From positions 1 to 38,773 of the forward strand of contig JAZRPY010000003.1 in the NCBI GenBank assembly GCA_045649415.1: DNA of 38,773 nt, read 5' to 3'. Below are positions 23,413-31,804 of this stretch, piece by piece. This stretch comes from CAKSQL01 sp045649415 (lineage in GTDB: Bacteria > Bacillota > Clostridia > UBA1381). The notes under the pieces are model-generated. The model worked only from the letters and a program-made list of their open reading frames with translations. It had not been told where the DNA came from and did not search any database. Position 1 is the stretch's first letter, and the number at the start of each line of letters is the position of its first letter. The position numbers were made by a program, and so were the translations under genes.

Positions 23413-25644
23413 CTAAAATCGTTTCCTTTTTCTTTTACTTATAGACTTGGTTTTATTTTTTCTTTTTTTGTCAAGCTCTCTTTTTTTCTTATATTCTCTC
23501 TTTTGAAATCGGTCAATGTCGGACATAGTCAAATCCTCGGCAATTAAAAAGTCAATTTGCCTTGACATTAGGTCACATCTTGCAACTGCAATATCAATAC
23601 TATCGCCGATTGAGTAAACCTTGTTGGTGTGTTTGCCTGTGAGAGTTTTTCTCTCAGCATCATATATATAAAAGTCGTCACGAATATTTTCAAGCCTGAT
23701 TAGGCCCTCAACGGTATTTTCAAGCTCTGCAAATATTCCAAAATCCGTAATTGAGGAGATTTTTGCTTCAAATACATAGCCCACATATTGCGACATATAA
23801 TAAGCCATCATCAAGTCAGATATATCTCTTTCAAGAAGAACAGCAGTTTTTTCTGTATCACTTGAGTGCTTTGCAATAGTCGAAACCAAAGGATAAAATT
23901 CATCAATGCTCTCACCCTTGATAAAGGCTTTTAAAATTCTGTGAATTGCAAGGTCAGGGTATCTGCGAATAGGGGAGGTGAAATGACAATAGTAATTTGC
24001 CGCCAAGCCAAAATGCCCTGTATTATCCGATTTATAGTCTGCCTTCATAAGTGAACGTAGGGTGTAGGTGGCAATTATATGCTCCTCGTCAGTTCCCGAC
24101 ACCTTATTCAATATATCCTGAATGGTTTTAGGATGAATAGGCTCTGCATCACTGAAGCTTTCCTTCAATCCCAAGCCAAAGGATGCTAAGAATTTTTGAT
24201 AGTCACGCATACTCTCGGTTGAGGGTGGAAGGTGACTGCGAAAAACAAAGGGAAGCTCTGCCCAAAAGGCATACTCTGCAACTGTTCTGTTGGCAGACAA
24301 CATAAACTCCTCAATTATTTTGTGCGACATAAGTCTTTCCTCAGGATATATTTCTATGGGATTTCCTTCTTTGTCAACCACAATTTTTGCCTCGGGAAAA
24401 TCAAAGTCGATACTACCCTCGTCCATTCTTTTTCCTCTTAAAATCTTTGCAAGCTCCTTCATATTTTCAAGGGTGGGAAGAAGAGTATCATACCTTTTTA
24501 AAAGCTCCTCATCCTCCTTGTTTAAAAGCTTCTCAACATTGGTGTAGGTCATTCTTTCTTTTGAACAGATAACACTCTCATATATTTCATTTGAAAGGAC
24601 CACACCCTTTTTGGAAATTTCCATAAATACGGATAGGGTGAGCCTGTCCTCGTTGGGATTTAAGCTGCATATTCCATTGGATAGCTTTTCAGGAAGCATT
24701 GGAATAACCCTGTCGGGAAGATATATGCTTGTGCCTCTTTTATAGGCTTCTGTGTCAAGTGGTGAGCCTTTTTTAACATAATGGGTAACATCTGCAATAT
24801 GAACGCCTAATCGGTAGTTGCCATTCTCAAGTATAGTCAGGGATACTGCATCATCAAAATCACGAGCATCGTCGCCATCAATTGTGAAGGTGAGTGTGTC
24901 CCTTAAATCCAATCTACCCTTAATTGCTTCTGGAGAAATTTTATCAGGAATTTGATTTGCCTCGTTTATTACATCCTCACTGAACTCCAAAGAAATGTTT
25001 TCTGAAAACAGGGTTGCGTTCTCAAGACTTTTTAAGGAGTTTCCATCACCTAAAATATTTGTTACAACCCCACAGGCCTCAGGTGGATATTTGGTGATTT
25101 CAATTAAAACTCTGTCCCCTGATGTTGCACCCATAAGCATATCCTCAGGAATGGAAAAGTTATAATATATTTTAGGAGAGTCGGGACGAAGAATAATTCC
25201 CTTAGAACTTGATTTTTTTAAAACACCACTGATTGTGTGGGTTTTTCTTTCGAGAATTTTGGTAATATGTCCCTCGGGGCGTTGACTCACAGTATCAATT
25301 TTGTCCACCGATACTAAAACTCTGTCTCCATGCATGGCATTTAAAAGTGCATCTCCGTGGATATACACATCCGATTCTGACTCATCATCAGGAACAAGGA
25401 ATGCAAAAAAACCCCGTGAGTTGCAGGAAATTATGCCTTCAATGGTCTTTTTAGAGGAATTATAGGAGTATCTTCCTTTTTTGGATTTTAAAATTCTTCC
25501 CTCACTTAAAAGAGAAGATAAAATCTTCTTAAATTCCTCACTATCCTCCTTTGGAACTACTAAAACCATCATTAGTTCGTCCTCGGTCATGGGTATATAT
25601 TCATCACTTTTTATGAAGTTTAAAATCTTTTCTTTTCTGTCCAT
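23413..25644 (-). CDS. rnr: Ribonuclease R
   Basis: A 743-residue 3'-5' exoribonuclease that degrades structured RNA and takes part in trans-translation. It has an N-terminal winged-helix part, two cold-shock domains, the RNB catalytic domain with DGDDARDFDDAVSL, and an S1 domain (GYVFEAKISSITDFGIFAELENTVEGLIRL). The C-terminal tail is strongly basic. In many Firmicutes rnr is followed by smpB; here an rRNA methyltransferase follows. AAGGAG precedes the ATG. Confidence 0.97.
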   Translation of the reverse strand: MDRKEKILNFIKSDEYIPMTEDELMMVLVVPKEDSEEFKKILSSLLSEGRILKSKKGRYSYNSSKKTIEGIISCNSRGFFAFLVPDDESESDVYIHGDALLNAMHGDRVLVSVDKIDTVSQRPEGHITKILERKTHTISGVLKKSSSKGIILRPDSPKIYYNFSIPEDMLMGATSGDRVLIEITKYPPEACGVVTNILGDGNSLKSLENATLFSENISLEFSEDVINEANQIPDKISPEAIKGRLDLRDTLTFTIDGDDARDFDDAVSLTILENGNYRLGVHIADVTHYVKKGSPLDTEAYKRGTSIYLPDRVIPMLPEKLSNGICSLNPNEDRLTLSVFMEISKKGVVLSNEIYESVICSKERMTYTNVEKLLNKEDEELLKRYDTLLPTLENMKELAKILRGKRMDEGSIDFDFPEAKIVVDKEGNPIEIYPEERLMSHKIIEEFMLSANRTVAEYAFWAELPFVFRSHLPPSTESMRDYQKFLASFGLGLKESFSDAEPIHPKTIQDILNKVSGTDEEHIIATYTLRSLMKADYKSDNTGHFGLAANYYCHFTSPIRRYPDLAIHRILKAFIKGESIDEFYPLVSTIAKHSSDTEKTAVLLERDISDLMMAYYMSQYVGYVFEAKISSITDFGIFAELENTVEGLIRLENIRDDFYIYDAERKTLTGKHTNKVYSIGDSIDIAVARCDLMSRQIDFLIAEDLTMSDIDRFQKREYKKKRELDKKRKNKTKSISKRKRKRF

Positions 25645-25674
25645 AAATTTATAACTCCTTCTCTTACATCTACT

Positions 25675-25703
25675 ATTTTATATCATTTCCATAAATTCGG
25701 CAA
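25675..25703 (-). promoter_or_regulatory. Putative promoter of rnr
   Basis: On the minus strand, TTGCCG (25698-25703) and TAAAAT (25675-25680) are 17 bp apart, 30 bases before the rnr ATG. The match is moderate. Confidence 0.5.
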
Positions 25704-25751
25704 GATAAAAATAAAATTTTAAGTTTTATTGGTGAAAGTAGTAAAATCATC

Positions 25752-25780
25752 TTGACTTTTTGAGGTGTAAGGGGTATAAT
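25752..25780 (+). promoter_or_regulatory. Sigma-A promoter of secDF
   Basis: TTGACT (25752-25757) and TATAAT (25775-25780) with 17-bp spacing, divergent from the rnr promoter. Confidence 0.82.
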
Positions 25781-25830
25781 ATTTTTATGTGCTCTATATA
25801 TAACAATTTATGAAAGGGTTGATAATTCAA

Positions 25831-27102
25831 ATGAAGAAAAAGAGTATAGTAATACTTATTTTCATGTTGGTTATCGCAGTACTTTTGAACTATGTAGCGT
25901 TCATTGGCTTTGATGTATCAGGCTTTAAGTACGGTGGTATGCTGGATGAGGAAAAGGGAATAAGAAAGGGTATTGATCTTGCAGGTGGTTCAGTAATCAC
26001 CTTCCAGGCTGATGCACAAAATCCAACAGAGGAGCAAATGGATATTGTAGAGGCTATTTTCACAGCGAGATTAAATAGTTCAGGTTACACAGAAGCAAGA
26101 ATATCAAGAGATGAAGCAGGACAATTCACTGTTGAAATCCCATCTGTTTATGAAACAGATGAGGCTGCAAAGCTTCTTGGCTCAACTGCAAAGCTGACCT
26201 TTGTTGATGCTGATGGCAATGTTGTTTTAGACGGTGCCACAGATATCAAGAATGCAGAAGCAATGTATGGAGCAGTTGACCAAACAGGTGTTTCTGAGCA
26301 TTATGTTATGTTGACATTAACAAATGATGCAATCGAGAAGTTCGCAACTGCAACAAGAAATGCAGCAGCATTGTCAGCAGAGGGCAAGAACTATATCTCA
26401 ATCAAAATGGATGAAGAAATCTTGTCATCACCAATGGTAAGAGAGGAAATCAATTCAGATTCATGCATCATTTCTGGTAGCTTTGAAACTGCTCAGGATT
26501 CAACAACTCTTGCAAACCAGATTAAATCAGGTGCGTTGCCATTTGCTTTAACAACCGTTGCACAGGACACAATTGGTCCTGAGTTAGGTGAAAAGGCATT
26601 GCCAACAAGCTTATTGGCTGCATTGATTGGTATCCTGATCGTTATGTTGTTTATGATTTGCTACTACAGATTGTCAGGCTTGATTGCAGATTTAGCATTG
26701 GCATTCTATATTGGTATCATTGGCTTGGTTTTAGGCGTAGCTCGTGTAAACTTAAGCTTGTCAGGAATTGCAGGTATTGTTCTTTCAATCGGTATGGCAG
26801 TTGATGCTAATGTAATCATATTCGAAAGAATGAAGGAAGAAATGAAGCTTGGTAAAACCATTAAGGCTTCTGTTGAAGCAGGCTTCAAAAAGGCATTTGG
26901 TGCTATCCTTGACTCAAATGTAACAACAATTATCACTTGTGTTGTTCTATATTTGTCAGGAATAGGCACAATCAGAGGCTTCGCAGTAACCTTGGGCTTG
27001 GGCGTTATAGTAAGTATGCTCACAGCTATTGTTATTACTAAGTTCTTGCTGAAGCAGGTTGTGAATATGAATGTCACAAACCGTAAGCTATTCTTAAGAT
27101 AG
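25831..27102 (+). CDS. secD: Protein translocase subunit SecD
   Basis: A 423-residue SecD, which with SecF uses the proton gradient to help pull proteins through SecYEG. It has an N-terminal membrane helix, KGIDLAGGSVITFQ, a periplasmic-type P1 domain, then five membrane helices with the hallmark GMAVDANVIIFERMKEE. ATG 25831 gives the expected MKKK start; the upstream in-frame ATG at 25810 has no ribosome binding site. A separate secF follows 15 bases later, rather than the fused secDF of Bacillus. Confidence 0.96.
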   Translation: MKKKSIVILIFMLVIAVLLNYVAFIGFDVSGFKYGGMLDEEKGIRKGIDLAGGSVITFQADAQNPTEEQMDIVEAIFTARLNSSGYTEARISRDEAGQFTVEIPSVYETDEAAKLLGSTAKLTFVDADGNVVLDGATDIKNAEAMYGAVDQTGVSEHYVMLTLTNDAIEKFATATRNAAALSAEGKNYISIKMDEEILSSPMVREEINSDSCIISGSFETAQDSTTLANQIKSGALPFALTTVAQDTIGPELGEKALPTSLLAALIGILIVMLFMICYYRLSGLIADLALAFYIGIIGLVLGVARVNLSLSGIAGIVLSIGMAVDANVIIFERMKEEMKLGKTIKASVEAGFKKAFGAILDSNVTTIITCVVLYLSGIGTIRGFAVTLGLGVIVSMLTAIVITKFLLKQVVNMNVTNRKLFLR

Positions 27103-27117
27103 GAGGTATTAAGTAGA

Positions 27118-28017
27118 ATGAAAACATTAAACGTTACTAAAAATAAGTTTAAGTATCTGCTTATTCCAATTATCATTGTAATAGCAGGTATCGTTATGTA
27201 CTTTGTACAGGGCTTTAACTTTGACATCGAGTTTATGGGTGGTGTCAAGATGCAGGTCAATATGGGAACAACCTTTAAGAATGAAGAGATTAAAAATTTC
27301 CTTGAAGAAAAAACAGGTATCACACCTATTATTGTTCAGACAGTAGGTGACGGAACTCAGGCTTCTATTAAGACTCAACCAATTGAGGAAGAAAAGAAGA
27401 ATGAGATTTATCAGGTTTTAAAGGAGCAATATAATTTGCAGGATGAGGAGCCTATGTCAATAACAAGTGCATCTGCAAGCTTTGGTGAGCAGGTACAAAG
27501 AAAGGCTTTAATTTTCACAATTATTGCTATTTTGTGTATCCTGGCATATATTGCGATTCGTTTTGAATGGCGTTCTGCAATCGCAGCTATTATTGCACTT
27601 ATTATCAATATTATTGTTATGATGGCAGTTTATGCTATCACATACACTCCTATTAACACAACCTTTATTGCAGCTATGCTGACGGTTATAGGTTATTCTA
27701 TCAATAACACAATCGTTGTGTTCGACAGAATTCGTGAAAATATGAGAGGTTTTAATTCCAAAAAAGGCTTGACAGTTTCTGAGATTACGAACAAGAGTAT
27801 CACAGAGAGTATGGGAAGAACCATCAACACAACTATCACAACATTGGTTACAATCATTGCGTTGTACATTGTTGGTGTTGAGTCAATCAAGCAATTTGCA
27901 TTCCCATTGATTATCGGCGTTTTAGCAGGTGCATACAGCTCAATTTTCATTGCAAGTCCAATTTGGTCTGCGTGGAAGGAAAGCGAAATCGAAGCTAAAA
28001 AGCAACATGCGAAATAA
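27118..28017 (+). CDS. secF: Protein translocase subunit SecF
   Basis: A 299-residue SecF with one N-terminal membrane helix, the FDIEFMGGVKMQV motif, an extracytoplasmic domain and five further helices carrying TVIGYSINNTIVVFDRIREN. It works with SecD in the SecYEG translocase. AGGAGG lies upstream of the ATG, and a terminator follows the stop. Confidence 0.96.
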   Translation: MKTLNVTKNKFKYLLIPIIIVIAGIVMYFVQGFNFDIEFMGGVKMQVNMGTTFKNEEIKNFLEEKTGITPIIVQTVGDGTQASIKTQPIEEEKKNEIYQVLKEQYNLQDEEPMSITSASASFGEQVQRKALIFTIIAILCILAYIAIRFEWRSAIAAIIALIINIIVMMAVYAITYTPINTTFIAAMLTVIGYSINNTIVVFDRIRENMRGFNSKKGLTVSEITNKSITESMGRTINTTITTLVTIIALYIVGVESIKQFAFPLIIGVLAGAYSSIFIASPIWSAWKESEIEAKKQHAK

Positions 28018-28032
28018 TTATTAAAAAAATAT

Positions 28033-28074
28033 ACCCGAACTTCTTTGAAAATTAGGAGTTCGGGTGTTTTTTAT
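28033..28074 (+). terminator. Terminator after secF
   Basis: ACCCGAACT (28033-28041) pairs with AGTTCGGGT (28057-28065), followed by GTTTTTTATTT. Confidence 0.9.
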
Positions 28075-28110
28075 TTGTTAATATATACCTGTGGTTTTTT
28101 TTCAAAACTA

Positions 28111-28139
28111 TTGAAAATAAATGTGAAATGATATATAAT
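28111..28139 (+). promoter_or_regulatory. Sigma-A promoter of glmS
   Basis: TTGAAA (28111-28116) and TATAAT (28134-28139), 17-bp spacer. The predicted leader is only about 55 nt, with an AT hairpin and GGAGGA before the ATG; there is no room for a glmS ribozyme. Confidence 0.78.
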
Positions 28140-28200
28140 ATACAATGTGGGAAGGTGGTTTAAATTTAAAAATTACTAATTTTTATGGAGGACCAAAAAT

Positions 28201-30027
28201 ATGTGTGGAATAGTCGGATATGTAGGAAACAAGGAAGCTGCTCCAATCTTATTAGAGGGTTTGAGTAAGCTTGAATACAGAGGCTATGATTCCGCAGGAA
28301 TAGCGATTTTAAATAACAATAAGGTTGATGTATATAAGGCGAAGGGTAGATTAATGATTTTATCGGACAGGCTTGATGGTGGAAAATCGGTTTTTGGAAC
28401 AATAGGAATTGGTCACACAAGATGGGCAACCCATGGTGAGCCCTCGGATGTTAACTCGCACCCACATATTTCATCATCAGGAAGGTTTGCAGTTGTTCAT
28501 AATGGTATTATAGAAAATTATCTTTCCCTGAAAAAGATGATGGAGTCAAAAGGAATTGAATTCTTGTCAGAAACCGATACTGAGGTTATTGCTCACCTAT
28601 TCGAGTATTACTATAACGGTGATATAATTGACACATTAGCTAAGGTAATTCACAGAGTCGAGGGCTCGTATGCCTTTGGTATAATTTCTGCCGATAACCC
28701 TGAGGAATTTATTGCAGTAAGAAAAGTAAGTCCATTGATTGTTGGCTTGGGTGAGGGTGAAAATTTCATTGCCTCGGATGTTACTGCAATCCTGAAGCAC
28801 ACAAGAAAGATTCTCTATCTTGATGATGACGAAATAGCTGTATTATCAAAGGATAGCGTCAAGATATATAACACCGATAAAGAATTGGTTAAAAAGGAAA
28901 TATTCACAGTTGACTGGGATGTGTCTGCCGCAGAAAAGGGTGGCTACGAGCATTTTATGATGAAGGAAATCGAGGAGCAACCAAAGGCATTGAAGGACAC
29001 AATAAGTCCAAGAATAAGGGATGGAAAAATTGTTCTTGACGAGTTCTCATTAACAGATGAGGATATGAAGAAATTAAATAAAATTTATATCGTTTCCTGT
29101 GGTAGTGCATATCATGTGGGAGTGGTGGGAAAATATGTGATAGAAAAGCTATGCAGAATTCCTGTTGAAACAGAGTTTGCATCAGAATTCAGGTATCACA
29201 ATCCAATCGTTGACGAGCATACCCTGACTATAGTTATCAGCCAGTCTGGTGAAACTGCCGACACTCTTGCGGCCCTAAAGGAAGCAAAGGAAAAGGGCTC
29301 AAGAATATTATCTGTTGTGAATGTTGTTGGCAGTGCAATTGCAAATGCATCCGACGATGTTATATACACTTGGGCTGGGCCTGAAATAGCAGTTGCAACC
29401 ACTAAAGCATATAGTACACAATTGTCAGTTATCTATATGATTGCATTGTATTTAGCAGAAAAGAGAAATACTATCTCAGCTAGAGAGTATAAAGAAATAA
29501 TTGAGGGAATCGGAAAACTCCCCGAGTATGTGAAAGATATTCTAAAGGATAAGGACAATGTTCAGTACCTTGCATCTAAATTCTATAATTCAAAAAGTAT
29601 ATTCTTCATTGGCAGAAACTTAGACTATGCAGTTTCTCTTGAAGGCTCGTTGAAGCTAAAGGAAATTTCATATATTCACTCCGAGGCATATGCTGCAGGT
29701 GAATTAAAGCATGGAACAATATCCTTGATTGAAGATAAAACATTGGTTGTTGCTCTTGCAACAGGAGATGATTTATCTGATAAGACTATCAGTAATGTCA
29801 AAGAAGTAAAGGCAAGAGGAGCAGTTGTTATTTGCATAACAACTGATAAGCATGAGAATGCAGAGGATGTTTGTGACCATGTTATAAGAATTCCTACTGC
29901 TCCATCAGTGTTGTTGCCTTCATTAACAGTTATACCATTGCAGTTATTTGCGTATTATATTGCAAGCCTGAAGGGTTGCGATATTGATAAGCCAAGAAAT
30001 CTGGCGAAATCCGTAACAGTAGAATAA
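28201..30027 (+). CDS. glmS: Glutamine--fructose-6-phosphate aminotransferase (isomerizing)
   Basis: A 608-residue GlmS, which makes glucosamine-6-phosphate from fructose-6-phosphate and glutamine for peptidoglycan. The class II glutaminase domain starts with the catalytic Cys2 (MCGIVGYVG) and includes YRGYDSAGI, HTRWATHG and HNGIIENY. Two SIS sugar-isomerase domains follow (SCGSAYHVG, SQSGETADT, LKLKEISYIHSEAYAAGELKHG), ending KSVTVE. Length is standard. The glmS ribozyme common in Firmicutes is not visible in the leader. Confidence 0.98.
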   Translation: MCGIVGYVGNKEAAPILLEGLSKLEYRGYDSAGIAILNNNKVDVYKAKGRLMILSDRLDGGKSVFGTIGIGHTRWATHGEPSDVNSHPHISSSGRFAVVHNGIIENYLSLKKMMESKGIEFLSETDTEVIAHLFEYYYNGDIIDTLAKVIHRVEGSYAFGIISADNPEEFIAVRKVSPLIVGLGEGENFIASDVTAILKHTRKILYLDDDEIAVLSKDSVKIYNTDKELVKKEIFTVDWDVSAAEKGGYEHFMMKEIEEQPKALKDTISPRIRDGKIVLDEFSLTDEDMKKLNKIYIVSCGSAYHVGVVGKYVIEKLCRIPVETEFASEFRYHNPIVDEHTLTIVISQSGETADTLAALKEAKEKGSRILSVVNVVGSAIANASDDVIYTWAGPEIAVATTKAYSTQLSVIYMIALYLAEKRNTISAREYKEIIEGIGKLPEYVKDILKDKDNVQYLASKFYNSKSIFFIGRNLDYAVSLEGSLKLKEISYIHSEAYAAGELKHGTISLIEDKTLVVALATGDDLSDKTISNVKEVKARGAVVICITTDKHENAEDVCDHVIRIPTAPSVLLPSLTVIPLQLFAYYIASLKGCDIDKPRNLAKSVTVE

Positions 30028-30036
30028 TAAAGATAA

Positions 30037-30075
30037 ATAATTGCGACATAGTTTATTTTGCTATGTCGCAATTAT
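30037..30075 (+). repeat. Perfect 15-bp hairpin between glmS and the CLC gene
   Basis: ATAATTGCGACATAG (30037-30051) is an exact inverted repeat of 30061-30075, with a 9-nt loop. The plus strand lacks a following T run; the minus strand is followed by T-rich sequence. It could be an atypical terminator, an mRNA-stabilising stem at the glmS 3' end, or a control element for the downstream gene. Confidence 0.85.
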
Positions 30076-30107
30076 GGCAAGTAAAGAATAAAAAAAGAGG
30101 AAAACAA

Positions 30108-31364
30108 GTGGATAAAATAAAAACAATATTAAAGGAATTAAAAAGATATATTTTAAAGGTATTAAAGTGGATTTTTATTGCCGCAATTATAGGAATTTTA
30201 TGTGGTGTTGTGGGTGCAATATTTCATATAAGCATAGAAAAGGTCACAGATTTCAGATTTGAAAATTCGTGGATGATATTTTTTCTGCCTGTATCAGGAC
30301 TTTTAATTGTGCTTATATACAAGCTCACAAAATTGGCAGAAAACACAGGCACAAATGATATTTTGTATTCTGTAAGACATGGAGATAAGCCTGTTTCAGT
30401 TCTTTTAGGACCTGCGATATTCTTAGGTACTTTGATTACCCATGCCTTTGGTGGCTCGGCAGGCAGAGAGGGTGCGGCGTTGCAATTGGGTGGAAGTATT
30501 GCATCGGGAATAAGTAAACCCATAAAGCTCAACAAGGATGAAGTGTCGGTTGCAACTATGTGCGGAATGTCGGCAGTATTTTCATCACTTTTTTCCACAC
30601 CTGTTACTGCTGCAATATTTGCATTAGAGGTAGCGACTGTGGGAATAATGAAATATTCAGCATTATTGCCATGTCTTTTAGCTTCATTGGTTGGATATAA
30701 GATATCCCTGATGTTTGGCATACATCCTCTTATATATAATATAACAATCCCTGAATTTCAGCTAAGGACTTGTGTATCAGTAGGGATATTGGCAATTTTA
30801 TGTGGACTTGTGAGCATAGTATTTTGCTTTGCAATGCATAAGACCACTCACTATTCTGAGAAATATATAAAAAATTCCTATCTAAGAGTGTTTTTAGGAG
30901 GTACAATAATTGTTGTATTAACTCTCCTTTTAGGAACAGGGGACTATAACGGAGCAGGGATGTTTGTGCTGAAAAATGCATTGGGTGGTTTTGCGAAGCC
31001 TGAGGCGTGTATATTAAAAATTATATTTACTGCCATAACTCTCTCATCAGGCTATAGAGGTGGCGAGGTGGTTCCAACCTTCTTTATAGGTGCAACCTTT
31101 GGATGCGTTATAGCACCATTTTTGGGGATAGATGCAGGCTTTGGTGCAGCGATAGGACTCATAGCCCTGTTTTGTGGGGTGGTGAATTGCCCTATGGCAT
31201 CAATTATTCTTTCAGTTGAGCTTTTTGGTGCGAAAGGACTTATGTTCTTTGCAATCGCATCGTCAGTAAGTTATATAATATCAGGCTACTGTGGATTATA
31301 CAATAAGCAAAAGATTGTATATTCAAAGTCGGATTTGGAGTTAGTGAACACATATTCAAAATAA
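30108..31364 (+). CDS. CLC-family anion/proton antiporter, fluoride-type motifs
   Basis: A 418-residue CLC-family membrane protein with 10 or more hydrophobic segments. The gating-glutamate motif is GGSAGREGAALQLGGS. Helix N reads GYRGGEVVPTFFIGATFG, unlike the GxFAP of chloride CLCs and close to the GGEVTP seen in CLC-F fluoride/proton antiporters, and the helix D GSGIP is replaced by GTNDIL. I infer a fluoride or mixed-anion exporter; chloride cannot be excluded. GTG 30108 with AAGAGG upstream is chosen because an earlier in-frame ATG at 30063 lies inside a hairpin. No fluoride riboswitch is visible. It may be cotranscribed with glmS. Confidence 0.78.
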   Translation: MDKIKTILKELKRYILKVLKWIFIAAIIGILCGVVGAIFHISIEKVTDFRFENSWMIFFLPVSGLLIVLIYKLTKLAENTGTNDILYSVRHGDKPVSVLLGPAIFLGTLITHAFGGSAGREGAALQLGGSIASGISKPIKLNKDEVSVATMCGMSAVFSSLFSTPVTAAIFALEVATVGIMKYSALLPCLLASLVGYKISLMFGIHPLIYNITIPEFQLRTCVSVGILAILCGLVSIVFCFAMHKTTHYSEKYIKNSYLRVFLGGTIIVVLTLLLGTGDYNGAGMFVLKNALGGFAKPEACILKIIFTAITLSSGYRGGEVVPTFFIGATFGCVIAPFLGIDAGFGAAIGLIALFCGVVNCPMASIILSVELFGAKGLMFFAIASSVSYIISGYCGLYNKQKIVYSKSDLELVNTYSK

Positions 31365-31379
31365 AAGGGGGAAATAAAA

Positions 31380-31679
31380 ATGATTACAAGTAAACAAAGA
31401 GCATTTTTAAGAGGAGAGGCAAATGGCATTGAACCAATATTCCAGATAGGAAAAGGTGGAATATCTGATGAGATTATTTTCCAATTAGGAAAGGCACTTG
31501 ATGCAAGAGAGCTTATAAAGGTGCATGTGTTGGAAACTGCTATGTTGGATATTAAGCAAGCTTGCAATGAAATCGCCGAAAGGCTTGGTGCAGAGCCTGT
31601 TCAGGCAATCGGCTCGAAGTTTGTTTTATATAGAAAAGCATCAAAGGAAAAGGACAGGAAAATAGTATTACCAAGATAA
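31380..31679 (+). CDS. yhbY: CRM-domain RNA-binding protein YhbY
   Basis: A 99-residue YhbY/YqeI protein with a CRM RNA-binding fold that associates with pre-50S ribosomes. It shows LTSKQRAFLRGEAN-like MITSKQRAFLRGEAN, the GKGGISDEI loop (GxxG-type) and ELIKVHVLE. It sits before nadD, as in many Firmicutes, 16 bases after the CLC gene with AAGGGGG upstream. Confidence 0.94.
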   Translation: MITSKQRAFLRGEANGIEPIFQIGKGGISDEIIFQLGKALDARELIKVHVLETAMLDIKQACNEIAERLGAEPVQAIGSKFVLYRKASKEKDRKIVLPR

Positions 31680-31804
31680 CAAAGCGATTTATAAAATTTT
31701 GATAAATAATAATTATTAAAAGATTGAAATCCTAAAGGCTTAAGATTTTGTGAGTAACATACATATTTTGTGATTTAAAATCAATACTTTAGTGGGTGAT
31801 AAAA
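31680..31804. other. Gap before nadD-yqeK
   Basis: AT-rich, with no gene and no convincing promoter or terminator. ATTTTGTGA occurs twice, 20 bp apart (31745-31753 and 31765-31773), shortly before the start codon. Confidence 0.5.

Noticed and set aside
30028..30107. Fluoride riboswitch before the CLC gene
   Set aside because: The segment is one long perfect hairpin and lacks the conserved pseudoknot-forming bases of that class.
31745..31773. Twin ATTTTGTGA direct repeats before nadD-yqeK as an operator
   Set aside because: Only nine bases each in AT-rich DNA, with no associated promoter; could be chance.
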